In this document: one piece after another, positions 6,478-14,254 of the stretch
Layout: each line of letters starts with the position of its first letter
Position numbering within the stretch: the first letter of the stretch is position 1
Assembly: GCA_030704765.1 (NCBI GenBank)
Contig: JAUYDD010000105.1
Span: forward strand, 1-26,019
DNA from: Nanobdellota archaeon
GTDB lineage: Archaea; Nanobdellota; Nanobdellia; Pacearchaeales; GW2011-AR1
Length of the DNA stretch: 26,019 nucleotides
Direction of reading: 5' to 3'
Position numbers and translations under genes: made by a program
Notes under the pieces: model-generated
The model's input: the letters and a program-made list of their open reading frames with translations, nothing else
Database searches by the model: none
What the model was told of the DNA's origin: nothing

Positions 6478-7647
6478 ATGAAAAATTATTTTTTAACCTC
6501 TGAGTCAGTGACTGAAGGCCATCCAGACAAGATTTGTGACAATATTTCTGATGCTATACTCGATAACCTTATTGTACAAGACCCATATTCTCGTGTTGCT
6601 GTAGAGACTATGGTGACAACTGGAAGTGTGCATGTAGCAGGAGAAGTCACAACAAGAGGGTTTGCAGATGTACAGTCAATCGTTAGAAGAGTTTTAAGAG
6701 AGATTGGATACACTGACCCTAAGTATGGTATTGATGCAGAAGATGCTGGTGTCTGGGTATCGATTCATGGACAATCAGCAGATATTTCCATGGGTGTTAC
6801 TGAGACAGATAATAAAGACCAGGGAGCAGGAGACCAAGGTATGATGTATGGTTTTGCTTCTAATGAAACTCCTGAGTTCATGCCAATGCCAATAATAATT
6901 GCACATAAATTGACAAAGAAACTTTCTGAAGTAAGAAAAAACAATACAATTATGCACCTAGGTCCTGATGGAAAATCTCAGGTCACAGTTGAATATGTCA
7001 ATGATAGACCAGCAAGAATCGAAGCTGTAGTGATAGCCCAGCAGCATAAAGAAGAAATATCTGAAGACCAGTTAAAAAATGATATTTACGAAAAAGTCAT
7101 AAAACCTGTTTGTGGGAATATGATAGATGAAAGAACAAAAATTCATATTAATGCAACAGGAAGATTTGTCATTGGAGGACCTGAAGGAGATACAGGTGTT
7201 ACAGGAAGAAAGATTATTGTTGATAGTTATGGTGGAATCGGGAGACATGGTGGAGGCGCATTTTCCGGTAAGGATCCTAGTAAAGTAGATAGAAGTGGAG
7301 CTTATATGGCAAGATATGTTGCAAAAAACATTGTTGCTGCTGGTCTCTCAGATAAATGTGAAGTACAGATAAGTTATGCTATTGGTGTTGCTAAACCAAC
7401 TTCTGTTAATGTAGATTGTTTTGGAACAAATAAAATTCCTGAAGAAAAAATATTGCAGTTAGTATTAGAAAATTTTGATATGAGGCCCAAAGCTATAATA
7501 GAATATTTAAACCTGAGAAGACCAATATATAGGAAAACAGCATCTTATGGCCATTTTGGAAGAAACGATGAGGATTTTACTTGGGAGAAGACTGACAAAG
7601 CAGATATTTTAAGAGAACAAGCTGGAATGTATAATGATGAGCATTGA
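6478..7647 (+). CDS. metK: S-adenosylmethionine synthetase, bacterial type (389 aa)
   Basis: The enzyme makes S-adenosylmethionine from methionine and ATP in the cytoplasm. It has the full MetK signature set: GHPDK (residues 14-18), GAGDQGMMYG (116-125), GGPEGDTGVTGRKI starting at 233 and the DPSKVDRSGAY region, with the C-terminal DFTWEKTD. Length is normal for MetK (about 380-400). It is the bacterial-type enzyme, not the separate archaeal MAT family used by most archaea, so the gene was probably acquired from bacteria. The ATG at 6424 is in frame, but MKNYFLTSESVTEGHPDK at 6478 is the family start, and TTTATATAA at 6452-6460 sits just before it. Element C lies immediately upstream. Confidence 0.97.
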   Translation: MKNYFLTSESVTEGHPDKICDNISDAILDNLIVQDPYSRVAVETMVTTGSVHVAGEVTTRGFADVQSIVRRVLREIGYTDPKYGIDAEDAGVWVSIHGQSADISMGVTETDNKDQGAGDQGMMYGFASNETPEFMPMPIIIAHKLTKKLSEVRKNNTIMHLGPDGKSQVTVEYVNDRPARIEAVVIAQQHKEEISEDQLKNDIYEKVIKPVCGNMIDERTKIHINATGRFVIGGPEGDTGVTGRKIIVDSYGGIGRHGGGAFSGKDPSKVDRSGAYMARYVAKNIVAAGLSDKCEVQISYAIGVAKPTSVNVDCFGTNKIPEEKILQLVLENFDMRPKAIIEYLNLRRPIYRKTASYGHFGRNDEDFTWEKTDKADILREQAGMYNDEH

Positions 7648-7680
7648 TTAATTTTATACCTTTTGTTTCTAAATTTAAAC

Positions 7681-8316
7681 ATGGTCAAAGAAAAATATAG
7701 ATTTTATTTTTTATGGTTAGGATTAGTATGCCTTGGCATGTTCATATTGCAGATATTGATAGCTGGATTCACTGAATTGTTTATATTAAGTCCTGGCGCT
7801 ATATATAATATAGAAATCTGGAGGTTTGTTTCAGCTATTTTCATGCATGGAAGCTTGTTGCATCTGATGTTTAATTTTTTTGCTTTGATATTTTTTGGAG
7901 CAGTACTTGAAAAACTTATTGGTGGAAAAAATTTTCTTTTAGTGTTTTTTGGTTCAGGAATAATAGCTAATGTAATATCAATAAATTTCTATAATTATAG
8001 TTTAGGAGCTAGTGGCGCTATATACGGTATAATAGGAACCTTGGCAATATTAAATCCAATGATGATGGTATGGGCTTTTGGCATTATTATGCCGATGTTT
8101 GTCGCTGCAATAATATGGATAATAGCTGATGTAATAGGAGTTTTTTATCCTTCTAATGCAGGAAACATTGCTCATCTTTCAGGCATTGCAATAGGATTTT
8201 TTTTAGGGATAATATACAGGATCAGATATAAGAACAAGTTCAAAAGAACTAGCAAATATAGTTTTATAATACCAGAAAGTGATATGAGGAATTGGGAAGA
8301 GAGGTATATAAAATAA
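7681..8316 (+). CDS. Rhomboid-family intramembrane serine protease (211 aa)
   Basis: This is a six-helix membrane protein of the rhomboid fold. The second helix carries EIWRFVSAIFMHGSLLHLMFNFFAL, the conserved H-xxx-HxxxN region. The catalytic serine is Ser111 in GASGAIYG and the catalytic histidine is His165 in NIAHLSG, so the dyad is intact. Rhomboids cut substrates within the membrane; the substrate is not predictable. A short basic cytosolic tail of about 35 residues follows the last helix. I chose the ATG at 7681 because ATTTTATACC lies 21-30 nt before it, rather than the upstream 7663. It lies 33 bp after metK on the same strand but appears to have its own promoter. Confidence 0.93.
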   Translation: MVKEKYRFYFLWLGLVCLGMFILQILIAGFTELFILSPGAIYNIEIWRFVSAIFMHGSLLHLMFNFFALIFFGAVLEKLIGGKNFLLVFFGSGIIANVISINFYNYSLGASGAIYGIIGTLAILNPMMMVWAFGIIMPMFVAAIIWIIADVIGVFYPSNAGNIAHLSGIAIGFFLGIIYRIRYKNKFKRTSKYSFIIPESDMRNWEERYIK

Positions 8317-8349
8317 ATTGGTTGAAATGTATCCAAAGCAAGAAAGATA

Positions 8350-8389
8350 ACTCCATCATTTAGGATGGAGTACAAGTCCAAAGGACTTG
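8350..8389 (+). terminator. Double hairpin after rhomboid gene
   Basis: ACTCCATC/GATGGAGT (8350-8371) is followed directly by CAAGTCC/GGACTTG (8373-8389) and then a T run at 8393-8398. The position fits a terminator. The first hairpin is nearly identical to the inner hairpin of element E (18138-18159), and hairpins of this kind also occur at IS200/IS605 right ends, so a mobile-element remnant is an alternative. Confidence 0.55.
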
Positions 8390-8489
8390 GTGATTTTTAA
8401 AGATAGAAAATTAATTTTACTATAATGTATCTTATTGAACAGATTTCAATACAGGTAAGATTTTTAAGCTAATCTTATTTTTTTATTAA

Positions 8490-9350
8490 ATGGATAAAAA
8501 AATAATTGGAATTTTAGCAATAATTGGTGCTAGTCTTATGTGGGCATTAGAGCCTATATTTGCAAAACTAGCTTATAAGAGCTCTAGTGTCTTTCAGACT
8601 TTTGCAATAAGATCATTATGTATATTGAGTATAGCATTTCTTTATGTAGTTTTGACTAATAGGGCAAAGTTTAAGATAAACAAAAAACAATTTGGCGTCA
8701 TATTTTATATAGGAATTGTCGGAACCTTATTTGCTGATCTATTATATTTGTATTCTTTGACTAAGATAACTGTCTTGAATGCTGTTCTTATAGCTCATCT
8801 ACAGACAATATTCATAATAATTTTTGGATTTTTTGTTTTAAAAGAAAAATTGAATAAATTCGATTATATAGGAATATTTTTATTAATTTTAGCAGGAATC
8901 TTTGTATCAATTGGCAGTATTGAAAATCTTCTTTTATTGAAGTTAGGTAATATTGGCGATCTGTTAGTGCTTATATCGACTATAGCTTGGGCAACAACTG
9001 CTATTGCAATGAAAAAATATCTTGTAAAAATGAATGCGGGCGTTATTAGTTTTTATAGAGCTCTTGTTGTCAGTGTAATTTTCTGGATATATATTATTTT
9101 TTTCTTAGGTATGGGTGAATTCAACAAGTTCCAGTTTTTCTTAGGCATATTTGTTGGAATCGGCACTATATTATATTATGAAGGGCTAAAAAGAATAAAA
9201 GCTGCACAGGTCTCTGCTTTAGAATTATCAACACCATTTTTTTCAGCAGCTCTTGGTTATTTTGTCTTAAATGAAAAAATAACTCTTATGCAAGCGATTG
9301 GATTAATATTATTAATATTAGGAATCTATGTTATTTCAAAAAAAGAATAG
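8490..9350 (+). CDS. EamA/DMT-family transporter (286 aa)
   Basis: Two EamA repeats give about ten membrane helices. The first repeat starts at residue 5 (IIGILAIIGASLMWALEPIFAKLAY) and the second around residue 150 (LGNIGDLLVLISTIAWATTAIAMKKYL). Each ends with the typical LKEKLNKFDYIGIFLLILAGIFV and LNEKITLMQAIGLILLILGIYVI. The family exports small metabolites such as amino acids, but the substrate cannot be assigned. Length is normal for a ten-helix member. TTTTTAAGC about 26 nt before the ATG may serve as promoter. It ends in TAG. Isoleucine is mostly ATA, unlike the cassette genes. It converges with the hydrolase gene, with only 3 bp between their stop codons. Confidence 0.93.
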   Translation: MDKKIIGILAIIGASLMWALEPIFAKLAYKSSSVFQTFAIRSLCILSIAFLYVVLTNRAKFKINKKQFGVIFYIGIVGTLFADLLYLYSLTKITVLNAVLIAHLQTIFIIIFGFFVLKEKLNKFDYIGIFLLILAGIFVSIGSIENLLLLKLGNIGDLLVLISTIAWATTAIAMKKYLVKMNAGVISFYRALVVSVIFWIYIIFFLGMGEFNKFQFFLGIFVGIGTILYYEGLKRIKAAQVSALELSTPFFSAALGYFVLNEKITLMQAIGLILLILGIYVISKKE

Positions 9351-9353
9351 TTG

Positions 9354-10127
9354 TTAATCAAAGAGTTTGTTTTCTTCAACAAAGTCTCCCAGGATATTAT
9401 ATAACTCTTTGTTCTGGGGTGTGAAAAAAGGATTATGGCTTGCTTTTTTTTCAGTCTTTAAAATTTTTAAGTCTTTTATGTTTGAACTTATCTTTTCTAT
9501 AATAAATCTAGCTCCGTTTATATGAAAAATATAATCATGAGAGACATGGACTATAAGACAAGGAGCTTTTATTTTTTTTAAAACTTTTTTCAGTTCTTTT
9601 TTAGCATGCTTGATTATCTTCAGGCCTTTTAGATTAATATCATAGAAAAATGCATTTCTTCTTAGTTCTTTTTCATACTTTGGAATAGGTTTTTTCCAGT
9701 GTTTTTTTAATATTACTGGTTCAAAAAAAGTAATCAATCCTACTGGAAACTTATTTTTATATGGCATTGATATATTTAATATGCCTTTTACATCATATTT
9801 TGCTGAAAGATGCAATGCAATGAGGCTTCCCACACTTAATCCTCCGATAATAATTTTCCTGCCTTTTTTTAAGTCTTTTTTTAGTTCTTCTTCAGCTTGA
9901 TTTATAAAATCTTTGTACTCCAATCTATCTATGTTTTCTATTTTTTCTCCATGTCCTTTCAATCTTATTATCCTGACAGTTGCATTGAAGCGCTTATTCA
10001 GATATTTTCCAAGTTCATTAAAGTCAGTAGGACTTCCAGTATATCCATGCAATAGAAAAAACTCTTTGTTTGATTTAGCTTTGATATTCACTTCTCTTGC
10101 TCTTTTATCAATTTCATATTCAACCAT
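9354..10127 (-). CDS. Alpha/beta hydrolase, carboxylesterase-like (257 aa)
   Basis: The fold begins with FFLLHGYTGSPTDF (residues 23-36), whose HG forms the oxyanion-hole region. The nucleophile elbow is GGLSVGS with Ser98. The acid is probably Asp198 in VSHDYIF and the base His231 in ASHNPF, so a complete catalytic triad is visible. It resembles the Est30/monoglyceride-lipase type carboxylesterases; the natural substrate is unknown. There is no signal peptide, so it should be cytosolic. Its start lies inside the last 40 nt of the DedA gene, in another frame, which indicates one operon and coupled translation. Confidence 0.9.
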   Translation of the reverse strand: MVEYEIDKRAREVNIKAKSNKEFFLLHGYTGSPTDFNELGKYLNKRFNATVRIIRLKGHGEKIENIDRLEYKDFINQAEEELKKDLKKGRKIIIGGLSVGSLIALHLSAKYDVKGILNISMPYKNKFPVGLITFFEPVILKKHWKKPIPKYEKELRRNAFFYDINLKGLKIIKHAKKELKKVLKKIKAPCLIVHVSHDYIFHINGARFIIEKISSNIKDLKILKTEKKASHNPFFTPQNKELYNILGDFVEENKLFD

Positions 10128-10681
10128 TTTCTTATTATTATAAATAATAGGATAAAGATTATTAATAAAAATATCGCTATCCTTAAATTATCAAAAATCA
10201 TGACAGCAATCCTAAAACCTTTTCCACTTAGATATCCTATTGTTATTACAATTGGCACAAATATCAATACTACAAGAAAATCATAAAATGCGAATTTTAG
10301 ATATGATATCCTCTTGTATCCTAAATATATCAAAGCTGGAATGCTTGCTCCATAGATGAATTTTGTAAAAAGAAGCATAAGAAAAATATTGTTCTTGGTA
10401 TATTTTTGCAAAGATTCTTCTGCTCTTTTTGTTTTATTTGATAACCATTTATTACCTAATATTTTTTTTAAGAACCTTAATCTTCCGATTGTAAACGGTA
10501 TAAAATCAGAGAAGTACATTCCTAAAGTTGAAAATATCAAAACTTTCCATAATGCCAATACATTGTTTGCAGATAAGAATCCCAGAGTTATTATGACGCT
10601 TTCTCCTGTAATAAAACCTCCGAGAAAAGCAATCATTATGCCATATTTATCTACAAATGGAAGTATAGTTTCAAATATCAT
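10088..10681 (-). CDS. DedA/SNARE-associated family membrane protein (197 aa)
   Basis: This is a polytopic inner-membrane protein of the DedA (VTT) superfamily, whose members include lipid-carrier flippases. The conserved first half reads GGFITGESVIITLGFLSANN, then GMYFSDFIPFTIGRLRFLKKILG. The second half has LLFTKFIYGASIPALIYLGYKRISYLKF, equivalent to the RF-PG-R region, although the key arginine is not in its usual place. A longer frame opens at 10828, but it would run through the divergent glycosyltransferase promoter. The ATG at 10681 (MIFETILPFVDKYG) matches the family start and has TTTTTAAAC about 30 nt upstream. It is the first gene of an operon with the hydrolase. Confidence 0.87.
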   Translation of the reverse strand: MIFETILPFVDKYGIMIAFLGGFITGESVIITLGFLSANNVLALWKVLIFSTLGMYFSDFIPFTIGRLRFLKKILGNKWLSNKTKRAEESLQKYTKNNIFLMLLFTKFIYGASIPALIYLGYKRISYLKFAFYDFLVVLIFVPIVITIGYLSGKGFRIAVMIFDNLRIAIFLLIIFILLFIIIRKWLNMKLIKEQEK

Positions 10682-10769
10682 GATATTACATAATAATCCC
10701 TGTTTAAAAACATTTATTGGAAAAAGAAATAAATTAAAGTAGATTTTTAAACAATCTAATACTGGTGTT

Positions 10770-11537
10770 ATGATGAAAGAGAGAATCAGTGTAGTGATAC
10801 CTACTTTAAATGAAGAAGAGAACATCAAAACTTGTTTATGTTGCCTTTTGAAACAAGTTGAAAAGCCTTATGAAGTAATTGTTGTTGATAATGGAAGTAT
10901 TGATAATACAAGATATATTGTTCAGAATCTCAAAAAGGAGTTCTCTAAAGAAAATATAAAATTAAGGTTATTTTATCATCCTTATGGAAACCAGACAGAT
11001 GCAAGGAACATTGGAATAAAGAAATCCAATGGAGAGATAATCGCATCTCTTGATGCAGAAGCTTGCACTTATAGCAACTGGATTAGGAAAATTAATGAAT
11101 ATTTCATTGATAAGGACTTAATTGGAATAGGAGGCAGGTCAATATTTAGGAATAAAGGAAGCTTATTCAATCTTTTTTATAATATAAATTATTATCTAAG
11201 GATATTTTTTAATCTTTATTGCATTAGTGGTAACAACAGTGCATTTAGAAAATCTGTTTTTGATTCAGTCAATGGATACTCTGGCCTAGAAGAATTAAGA
11301 AAAGAATATAACATACTATATGCAAAAGATGATTATTATCTTTCAAAAAAACTAGAAAAAAAAGGAAACTTGAAATTTTGTTCTGACCTTAATGTAACTC
11401 TGCTCTATAGGTTAAGAAATCGGATAACAAAGACTTATAAGGGAAATGTCTCTATCAGGGAAATGTTAATAAGGGTCTATCTTGAGATATATTATGATTA
11501 TATAATCTCCAGATATTTCTGGAAAATCAACGCATAA
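10770..11537 (+). CDS. Family 2 glycosyltransferase (255 aa)
   Basis: The GT-A fold is clear: ISVVIPTLNEEENI at the N-terminus, VIVVDNGSIDNT (residues 37-47) for nucleotide binding, and a DxD-type LDAEA with Asp95 for metal and sugar-nucleotide binding. Further on, residues 140-155 (NLYCISGNNSAFRKSVF) match the acceptor-side region. It should transfer a sugar from a nucleotide sugar to a surface glycan or lipid carrier; the sugar is unknown. There is no membrane helix, but the aromatic, basic C-terminus may touch the membrane. TTTTTAAAC at 10744-10752 is a likely promoter. Two ATGs in a row (10770 and 10773) are possible starts. It is divergent from the DedA gene. Confidence 0.92.
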   Translation: MMKERISVVIPTLNEEENIKTCLCCLLKQVEKPYEVIVVDNGSIDNTRYIVQNLKKEFSKENIKLRLFYHPYGNQTDARNIGIKKSNGEIIASLDAEACTYSNWIRKINEYFIDKDLIGIGGRSIFRNKGSLFNLFYNINYYLRIFFNLYCISGNNSAFRKSVFDSVNGYSGLEELRKEYNILYAKDDYYLSKKLEKKGNLKFCSDLNVTLLYRLRNRITKTYKGNVSIREMLIRVYLEIYYDYIISRYFWKINA

Positions 11538-11570
11538 ATCTTTATATAAAAGCCATGCTTATGAAAATAT

Positions 11571-12014
11571 ATGGGAAATGATAAGGGAATTCAAGGATAT
11601 CTCTACATCTACATAATCTTCATTTGTGTATATATCTTTATTTATATCTATGCTTTTTCTTATTCAGTCAATTACAATGAAACTTCTTTAATATTCTTTT
11701 CATTTGTTGAAATATTGATATTGTCAACTGCATTGATTCTTGTTTTGGATAAGAACAAAAAAGCAATAAACTTCAATAAATTCGCGTTAGTATTCAATAT
11801 AATCTTAGATACAATTATATTTTCATCTAAAAAATACAATTATATTTTCTTGCCTGGAAACACTATCCAAGGTTTTATTGCAAGTTTTATTATATCTTTT
11901 ATGTTTATTATATACTGGTCATTATCAACTAGAGTTGAAAAAACCTTTGTATCAAGGGAATTAAGGAAAAGGATTGTCAGGTATTTCTTGCCTGAACAAA
12001 GGGCGAGAGGTTAG
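11571..12014 (+). CDS. DUF2569-like four-helix membrane protein (147 aa)
   Basis: Four hydrophobic segments are visible at about residues 9-30, 41-60, 70-90 and 103-120. The end of the last helix reads IIYWSLSTRVEKTFV, close to the conserved end of DUF2569 proteins (Y-x-x-SxRVK-TFV). The function of that family is unknown. The TATA-like CTTTATATAAAAG at 11540-11552 lies about 20-30 nt before the ATG, supporting a leaderless start. The last 18 codons overlap the convergent XRE gene, so the C-terminal tail RELRKRIVRYFLPEQRARG may be a later extension. Confidence 0.75.
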   Translation: MGNDKGIQGYLYIYIIFICVYIFIYIYAFSYSVNYNETSLIFFSFVEILILSTALILVLDKNKKAINFNKFALVFNIILDTIIFSSKKYNYIFLPGNTIQGFIASFIISFMFIIYWSLSTRVEKTFVSRELRKRIVRYFLPEQRARG

Positions 12015-12188
12015 ATTTGTCCAAAATAAAAATATCTCTTCAATACTTGATTTCAATGCTTTTGCAACATCATGGGCTATCTGGAGAGAAGGATTATATT
12101 TTCCTTGCTCAAGAAAAACAATGGTTTCCCGTCTAACTCCGACTTTCTTAGCTAAATCTTTTAAAAGAAGAGTATGTTCTAAAAGCAT
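11961..12188 (-). CDS. XRE-family HTH regulator, shortened and perhaps decaying (75 aa)
   Basis: Residues 9-54 (KDLAKKVGVRRETIVFLEQGKYNPSLQIAHDVAKALKSSIEEIF) are a textbook Cro/CI-type helix-turn-helix. Family members normally begin about ten residues earlier (an MKxRIKELR stretch) and end soon after the EEIF. Here the first helix is cut short, and the tail after residue 54 is an unrelated sequence antisense to the neighbouring gene. TTATAAT about 23 nt before the ATG could still drive a leaderless message. It may be a functional short regulator or a degrading remnant at the edge of the accessory region. The overlap with the DUF2569-like gene is 54 nt, tail to tail. Confidence 0.65.
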   Translation of the reverse strand: MLLEHTLLLKDLAKKVGVRRETIVFLEQGKYNPSLQIAHDVAKALKSSIEEIFLFWTNLTSRPLFRQEIPDNPFP

Positions 12189-12235
12189 ATGGGGTATTAA
12201 AAAGATTATAATTTATTAAGTCTCCAAAACCAAAT

Positions 12236-12430
12236 TCACCCAATCCTTATAGCATTTACATCTTCCCATCTTAAATCCTTAAACTTCTTTTTCAGTTAAA
12301 CACTCCCCGAAACAGGCAGATGTGCTCCCCAGACCTCAGCGTCGATAAGGTTTTGAGGGCCCTAACCTTAAGTTAGAGGGCCCATGAAGAATTAAACTAT
12401 TAAGGATTATTCTAGCACAGCCCGCTCCTA
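12236..12430. other. GC-richer gene-free stretch with inverted repeat
   Basis: About 12300-12390 is much richer in G and C than its surroundings. It contains GGGCCCTAAC pairing with GTTAG...GGGCCC (about 12358-12384). GTTAAACACTCCCC at 12296 recurs, nearly unchanged, on the other strand near 20808-20821. On the minus strand, 12237-12294 can also be read as a remnant coding tail (KFKDLRWEDVNAIRIG then stop). I could not match it to SRP RNA, RNase P RNA, 5S rRNA or a tRNA. Confidence 0.4.
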
Positions 12431-12440
12431 CAATCTGTTA

Positions 12441-12655
12441 TCATCAAAAGCCAGAAGACTCCATTTTTAAAAACAGCAAAAATGTTCTATAAAAATACAT
12501 TTTTGGAGTGCTCAAGAATCTTTAAAGAGATTCTTGACATGGGGATGAATGGAGTCGCTTTTGATGAGCCTAAAAATTTCCGAAAAAAGAAAAATCTACG
12601 AACAGACTTCGTTCTTTAGAAAGGAGTCGTAGATTTTTCAGGAAATTTTTTTGAT
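12441..12655 (+). repeat. Paired-hairpin element F with a nested inverted copy
   Basis: The outer stem TCATCAAAAGC (12441-12451) pairs with GCTTTTGATGA (12557-12567). Then come a shortened linker GCCTAAAAA, and a second hairpin with GAAAAATCTACGA (12589-12601) pairing with TCGTAGATTTTTC (12627-12639) closed by TTTCC/GGAAA. It ends TTTTTTTGAT. Inside the first hairpin, on the minus strand from 12540, lies another unit beginning ATGTC with CAAGAATC-type arms and the linker AGCACTCCAAAAA. Its right end overlaps the 3' end of the next gene. Confidence 0.75.
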
Positions 12656-13323
12656 TTCCTCTTTCTTATTTTCTTTCTTTCTTCTTTCGCTTGGTTTTCA
12701 ACTATTTTGAATAATTCATCTAGGATATTTTTAGGAATAATTGTTCCTTCTACTTCAAGATTTTCCAGGAAAATGCCTAAATCCATAGCAGACCTTTTTT
12801 TCCCAAGCTGGATTTGGTTTTTTACTTCTTCTAAGATTATATTCCAGTCGATATTCTCTGTTTTTATTATGCTTTCAATATCTTTAATATCCTTTGCCCT
12901 GTCTGTTGCATGTTTCATTAAAATTATGTCATGTACATCAGCTATTTTTATGATAAGATTTTCTCCAAATTGATGGGTTTTTTTTGCTCTTTTTTCAGAG
13001 TTTTTTGAGAAAATAAAACTTATTACTTCTGTTGCAAATAAGTCTATTATTTCTTCCTCTTTTCTTTTAAGTAATTCTGGTTGATTAGGCTTTTTTCCAT
13101 AAAGTATCATTGAATCTAATTTTTTAAATTCCAATTCTTCTAATGCTTTTAAAAAGATTTTTCTATCTTCTTCATTTTCAAAAACCAGATCAATATCTTT
13201 TGTGTTAAATTTTAAGTTCAAGAACATCATTGCAGTTCCTCCTATTGCATAGCAAACAATCTTTTTTTTCAATTTTCTCGATATGTCTAAAAATAATATT
13301 TCTTGTTCTTTTACAGTTATCAT
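12616..13323 (-). CDS. Nucleotidyltransferase, DUF6036/AbiEii-like (235 aa)
   Basis: The N-terminal domain has the nucleotidyltransferase motif YAIGGTAMMFLNLKFNTKDIDLVFE, with GGTA at 28-31 and the metal-binding DID at 43-45. A helical region typical of the AbiEii-type superfamily follows (HDIILMKHATDRAKDIKDIESII). It is probably the toxin or modifying half of a toxin-antitoxin pair with the wHTH gene upstream, whose stop overlaps its start in ATGA. Its last twelve or so codons (SKKFPEKSTTPF) and the stop lie inside element F, so the element probably landed in the gene's 3' end and replaced the original C-terminus. Cellular target unknown. Confidence 0.82.
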   Translation of the reverse strand: MITVKEQEILFLDISRKLKKKIVCYAIGGTAMMFLNLKFNTKDIDLVFENEEDRKIFLKALEELEFKKLDSMILYGKKPNQPELLKRKEEEIIDLFATEVISFIFSKNSEKRAKKTHQFGENLIIKIADVHDIILMKHATDRAKDIKDIESIIKTENIDWNIILEEVKNQIQLGKKRSAMDLGIFLENLEVEGTIIPKNILDELFKIVENQAKEERKKIRKRKSKKFPEKSTTPF

Positions 13324-13970
13324 GAGATATAATCCTCCAAATCAATTTTATTAAATGGAATGTAAACCTTCCATATCTTTTCAATATTTTTAAAATCTCT
13401 CGATTTTAAATTTTCTATTATATATTGAAATTTATCTGATTTTTTGGGAAGAGATAAATTTCTGAATCTTTTTGTCATTTTTCTTGTTTTTATGATAGTT
13501 CTGGCAACATCATACAAAGCTCCAACATGCCTTTGTAAACCTTCTTTTTTTGCGAGTTTATATAATAATGGCCAGTTATTAATTTTTTGGAAAAGGGCTA
13601 ATATAGCTAATGTGGCTCTTATTGATTTTTCTTTTAGAGCATAAATTAAAGCTTCTTCTAATATTTTTTTCTTTCCATGAATTTTATAATCTTCATATAT
13701 GGCAAGTTTTATTGGAGAATTTTCATTGATTATCTCATAATAATTAAATCCTCCCAGGCTATTATCAAAAAAGATGTTGTAGACTCTTTTGTTATTTGAT
13801 AATCTTTCTGTTTTTACGAAACCTTTTTTTCTTAAATTATAAATTAGGTGAATTGCTTTTTGTTTATTAGTCTTTATTCCATTTTCATTTAAAATCTCAA
13901 TTATAGACTCTAGAGTATGATTGCCTTCCAACTTTTTCAATAACTCATTAATAATTATTTGTTTTTGCAT
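13320..13970 (-). CDS. wHTH protein, probable antitoxin of nucleotidyltransferase pair (216 aa)
   Basis: The first 65 residues look like a winged-helix domain (ESIIEILNENGIKTNKQKAIHLIYNLRKKGFVKTE, then a beta wing RLSNNKRVYNIFF). The rest is helical and basic, with a segment AIYEDYKIHGKKKILEEALIYALKEKSIRATLAIL. The order wHTH then nucleotidyltransferase, with a 4-nt overlap, suggests an AbiE-like module in which this is the DNA-binding antitoxin. The family was not recognised more precisely. The promoter is clear: GTTTATATAAT about 25-30 nt before the ATG. It is the lead gene of a two-gene operon in the accessory region. Confidence 0.72.
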   Translation of the reverse strand: MQKQIIINELLKKLEGNHTLESIIEILNENGIKTNKQKAIHLIYNLRKKGFVKTERLSNNKRVYNIFFDNSLGGFNYYEIINENSPIKLAIYEDYKIHGKKKILEEALIYALKEKSIRATLAILALFQKINNWPLLYKLAKKEGLQRHVGALYDVARTIIKTRKMTKRFRNLSLPKKSDKFQYIIENLKSRDFKNIEKIWKVYIPFNKIDLEDYIS

Positions 13971-14254
13971 GTTAAATCTAGCAATAACTATTATATAAAC
14001 TTTTCGCTTTTAATATAATTGTAAGTTAAATGTACCTTTGGGTAGAATAAAAATGATGAATGCCCAACGATTAATTAATAATTTGATACAGAGTAAAAAA
14101 ATTAGGTTTTATAGACGTTAAAAAACTAAAAAATCCTAAAGATTAAGAAAAAACCTAATTGTGACACAGCCTGCGGCGAATAATTAACCCTAAGGGTCAA
14201 AAAACACAAACAAATCAAAAGTGATTTACTAAAGATAAAGAAATATTGGAATAT
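13971..14254. other. Gene-free stretch with inverted repeat
   Basis: It holds the promoter of the wHTH gene, an 11-bp inverted repeat AATTAGGTTTT/AAAACCTAATT (14100-14160, 39-nt spacer) that may act as a terminator for the sigma-like gene reading leftward, and GACACAGCCTGCGGCGA (14163-14179), which resembles a motif at 21183-21199. A 21-codon frame at 14057 is probably not real. Confidence 0.4.

Noticed and set aside
10682..10828. Longer N-terminus of the DedA protein
   Set aside because: It would overlap the divergent glycosyltransferase start and its promoter; the ATG at 10681 fits the family and has its own TATA box.
12236..12430. SRP RNA, RNase P RNA or 5S rRNA in the GC-rich stretch
   Set aside because: The expected conserved motifs of these RNAs are not present.
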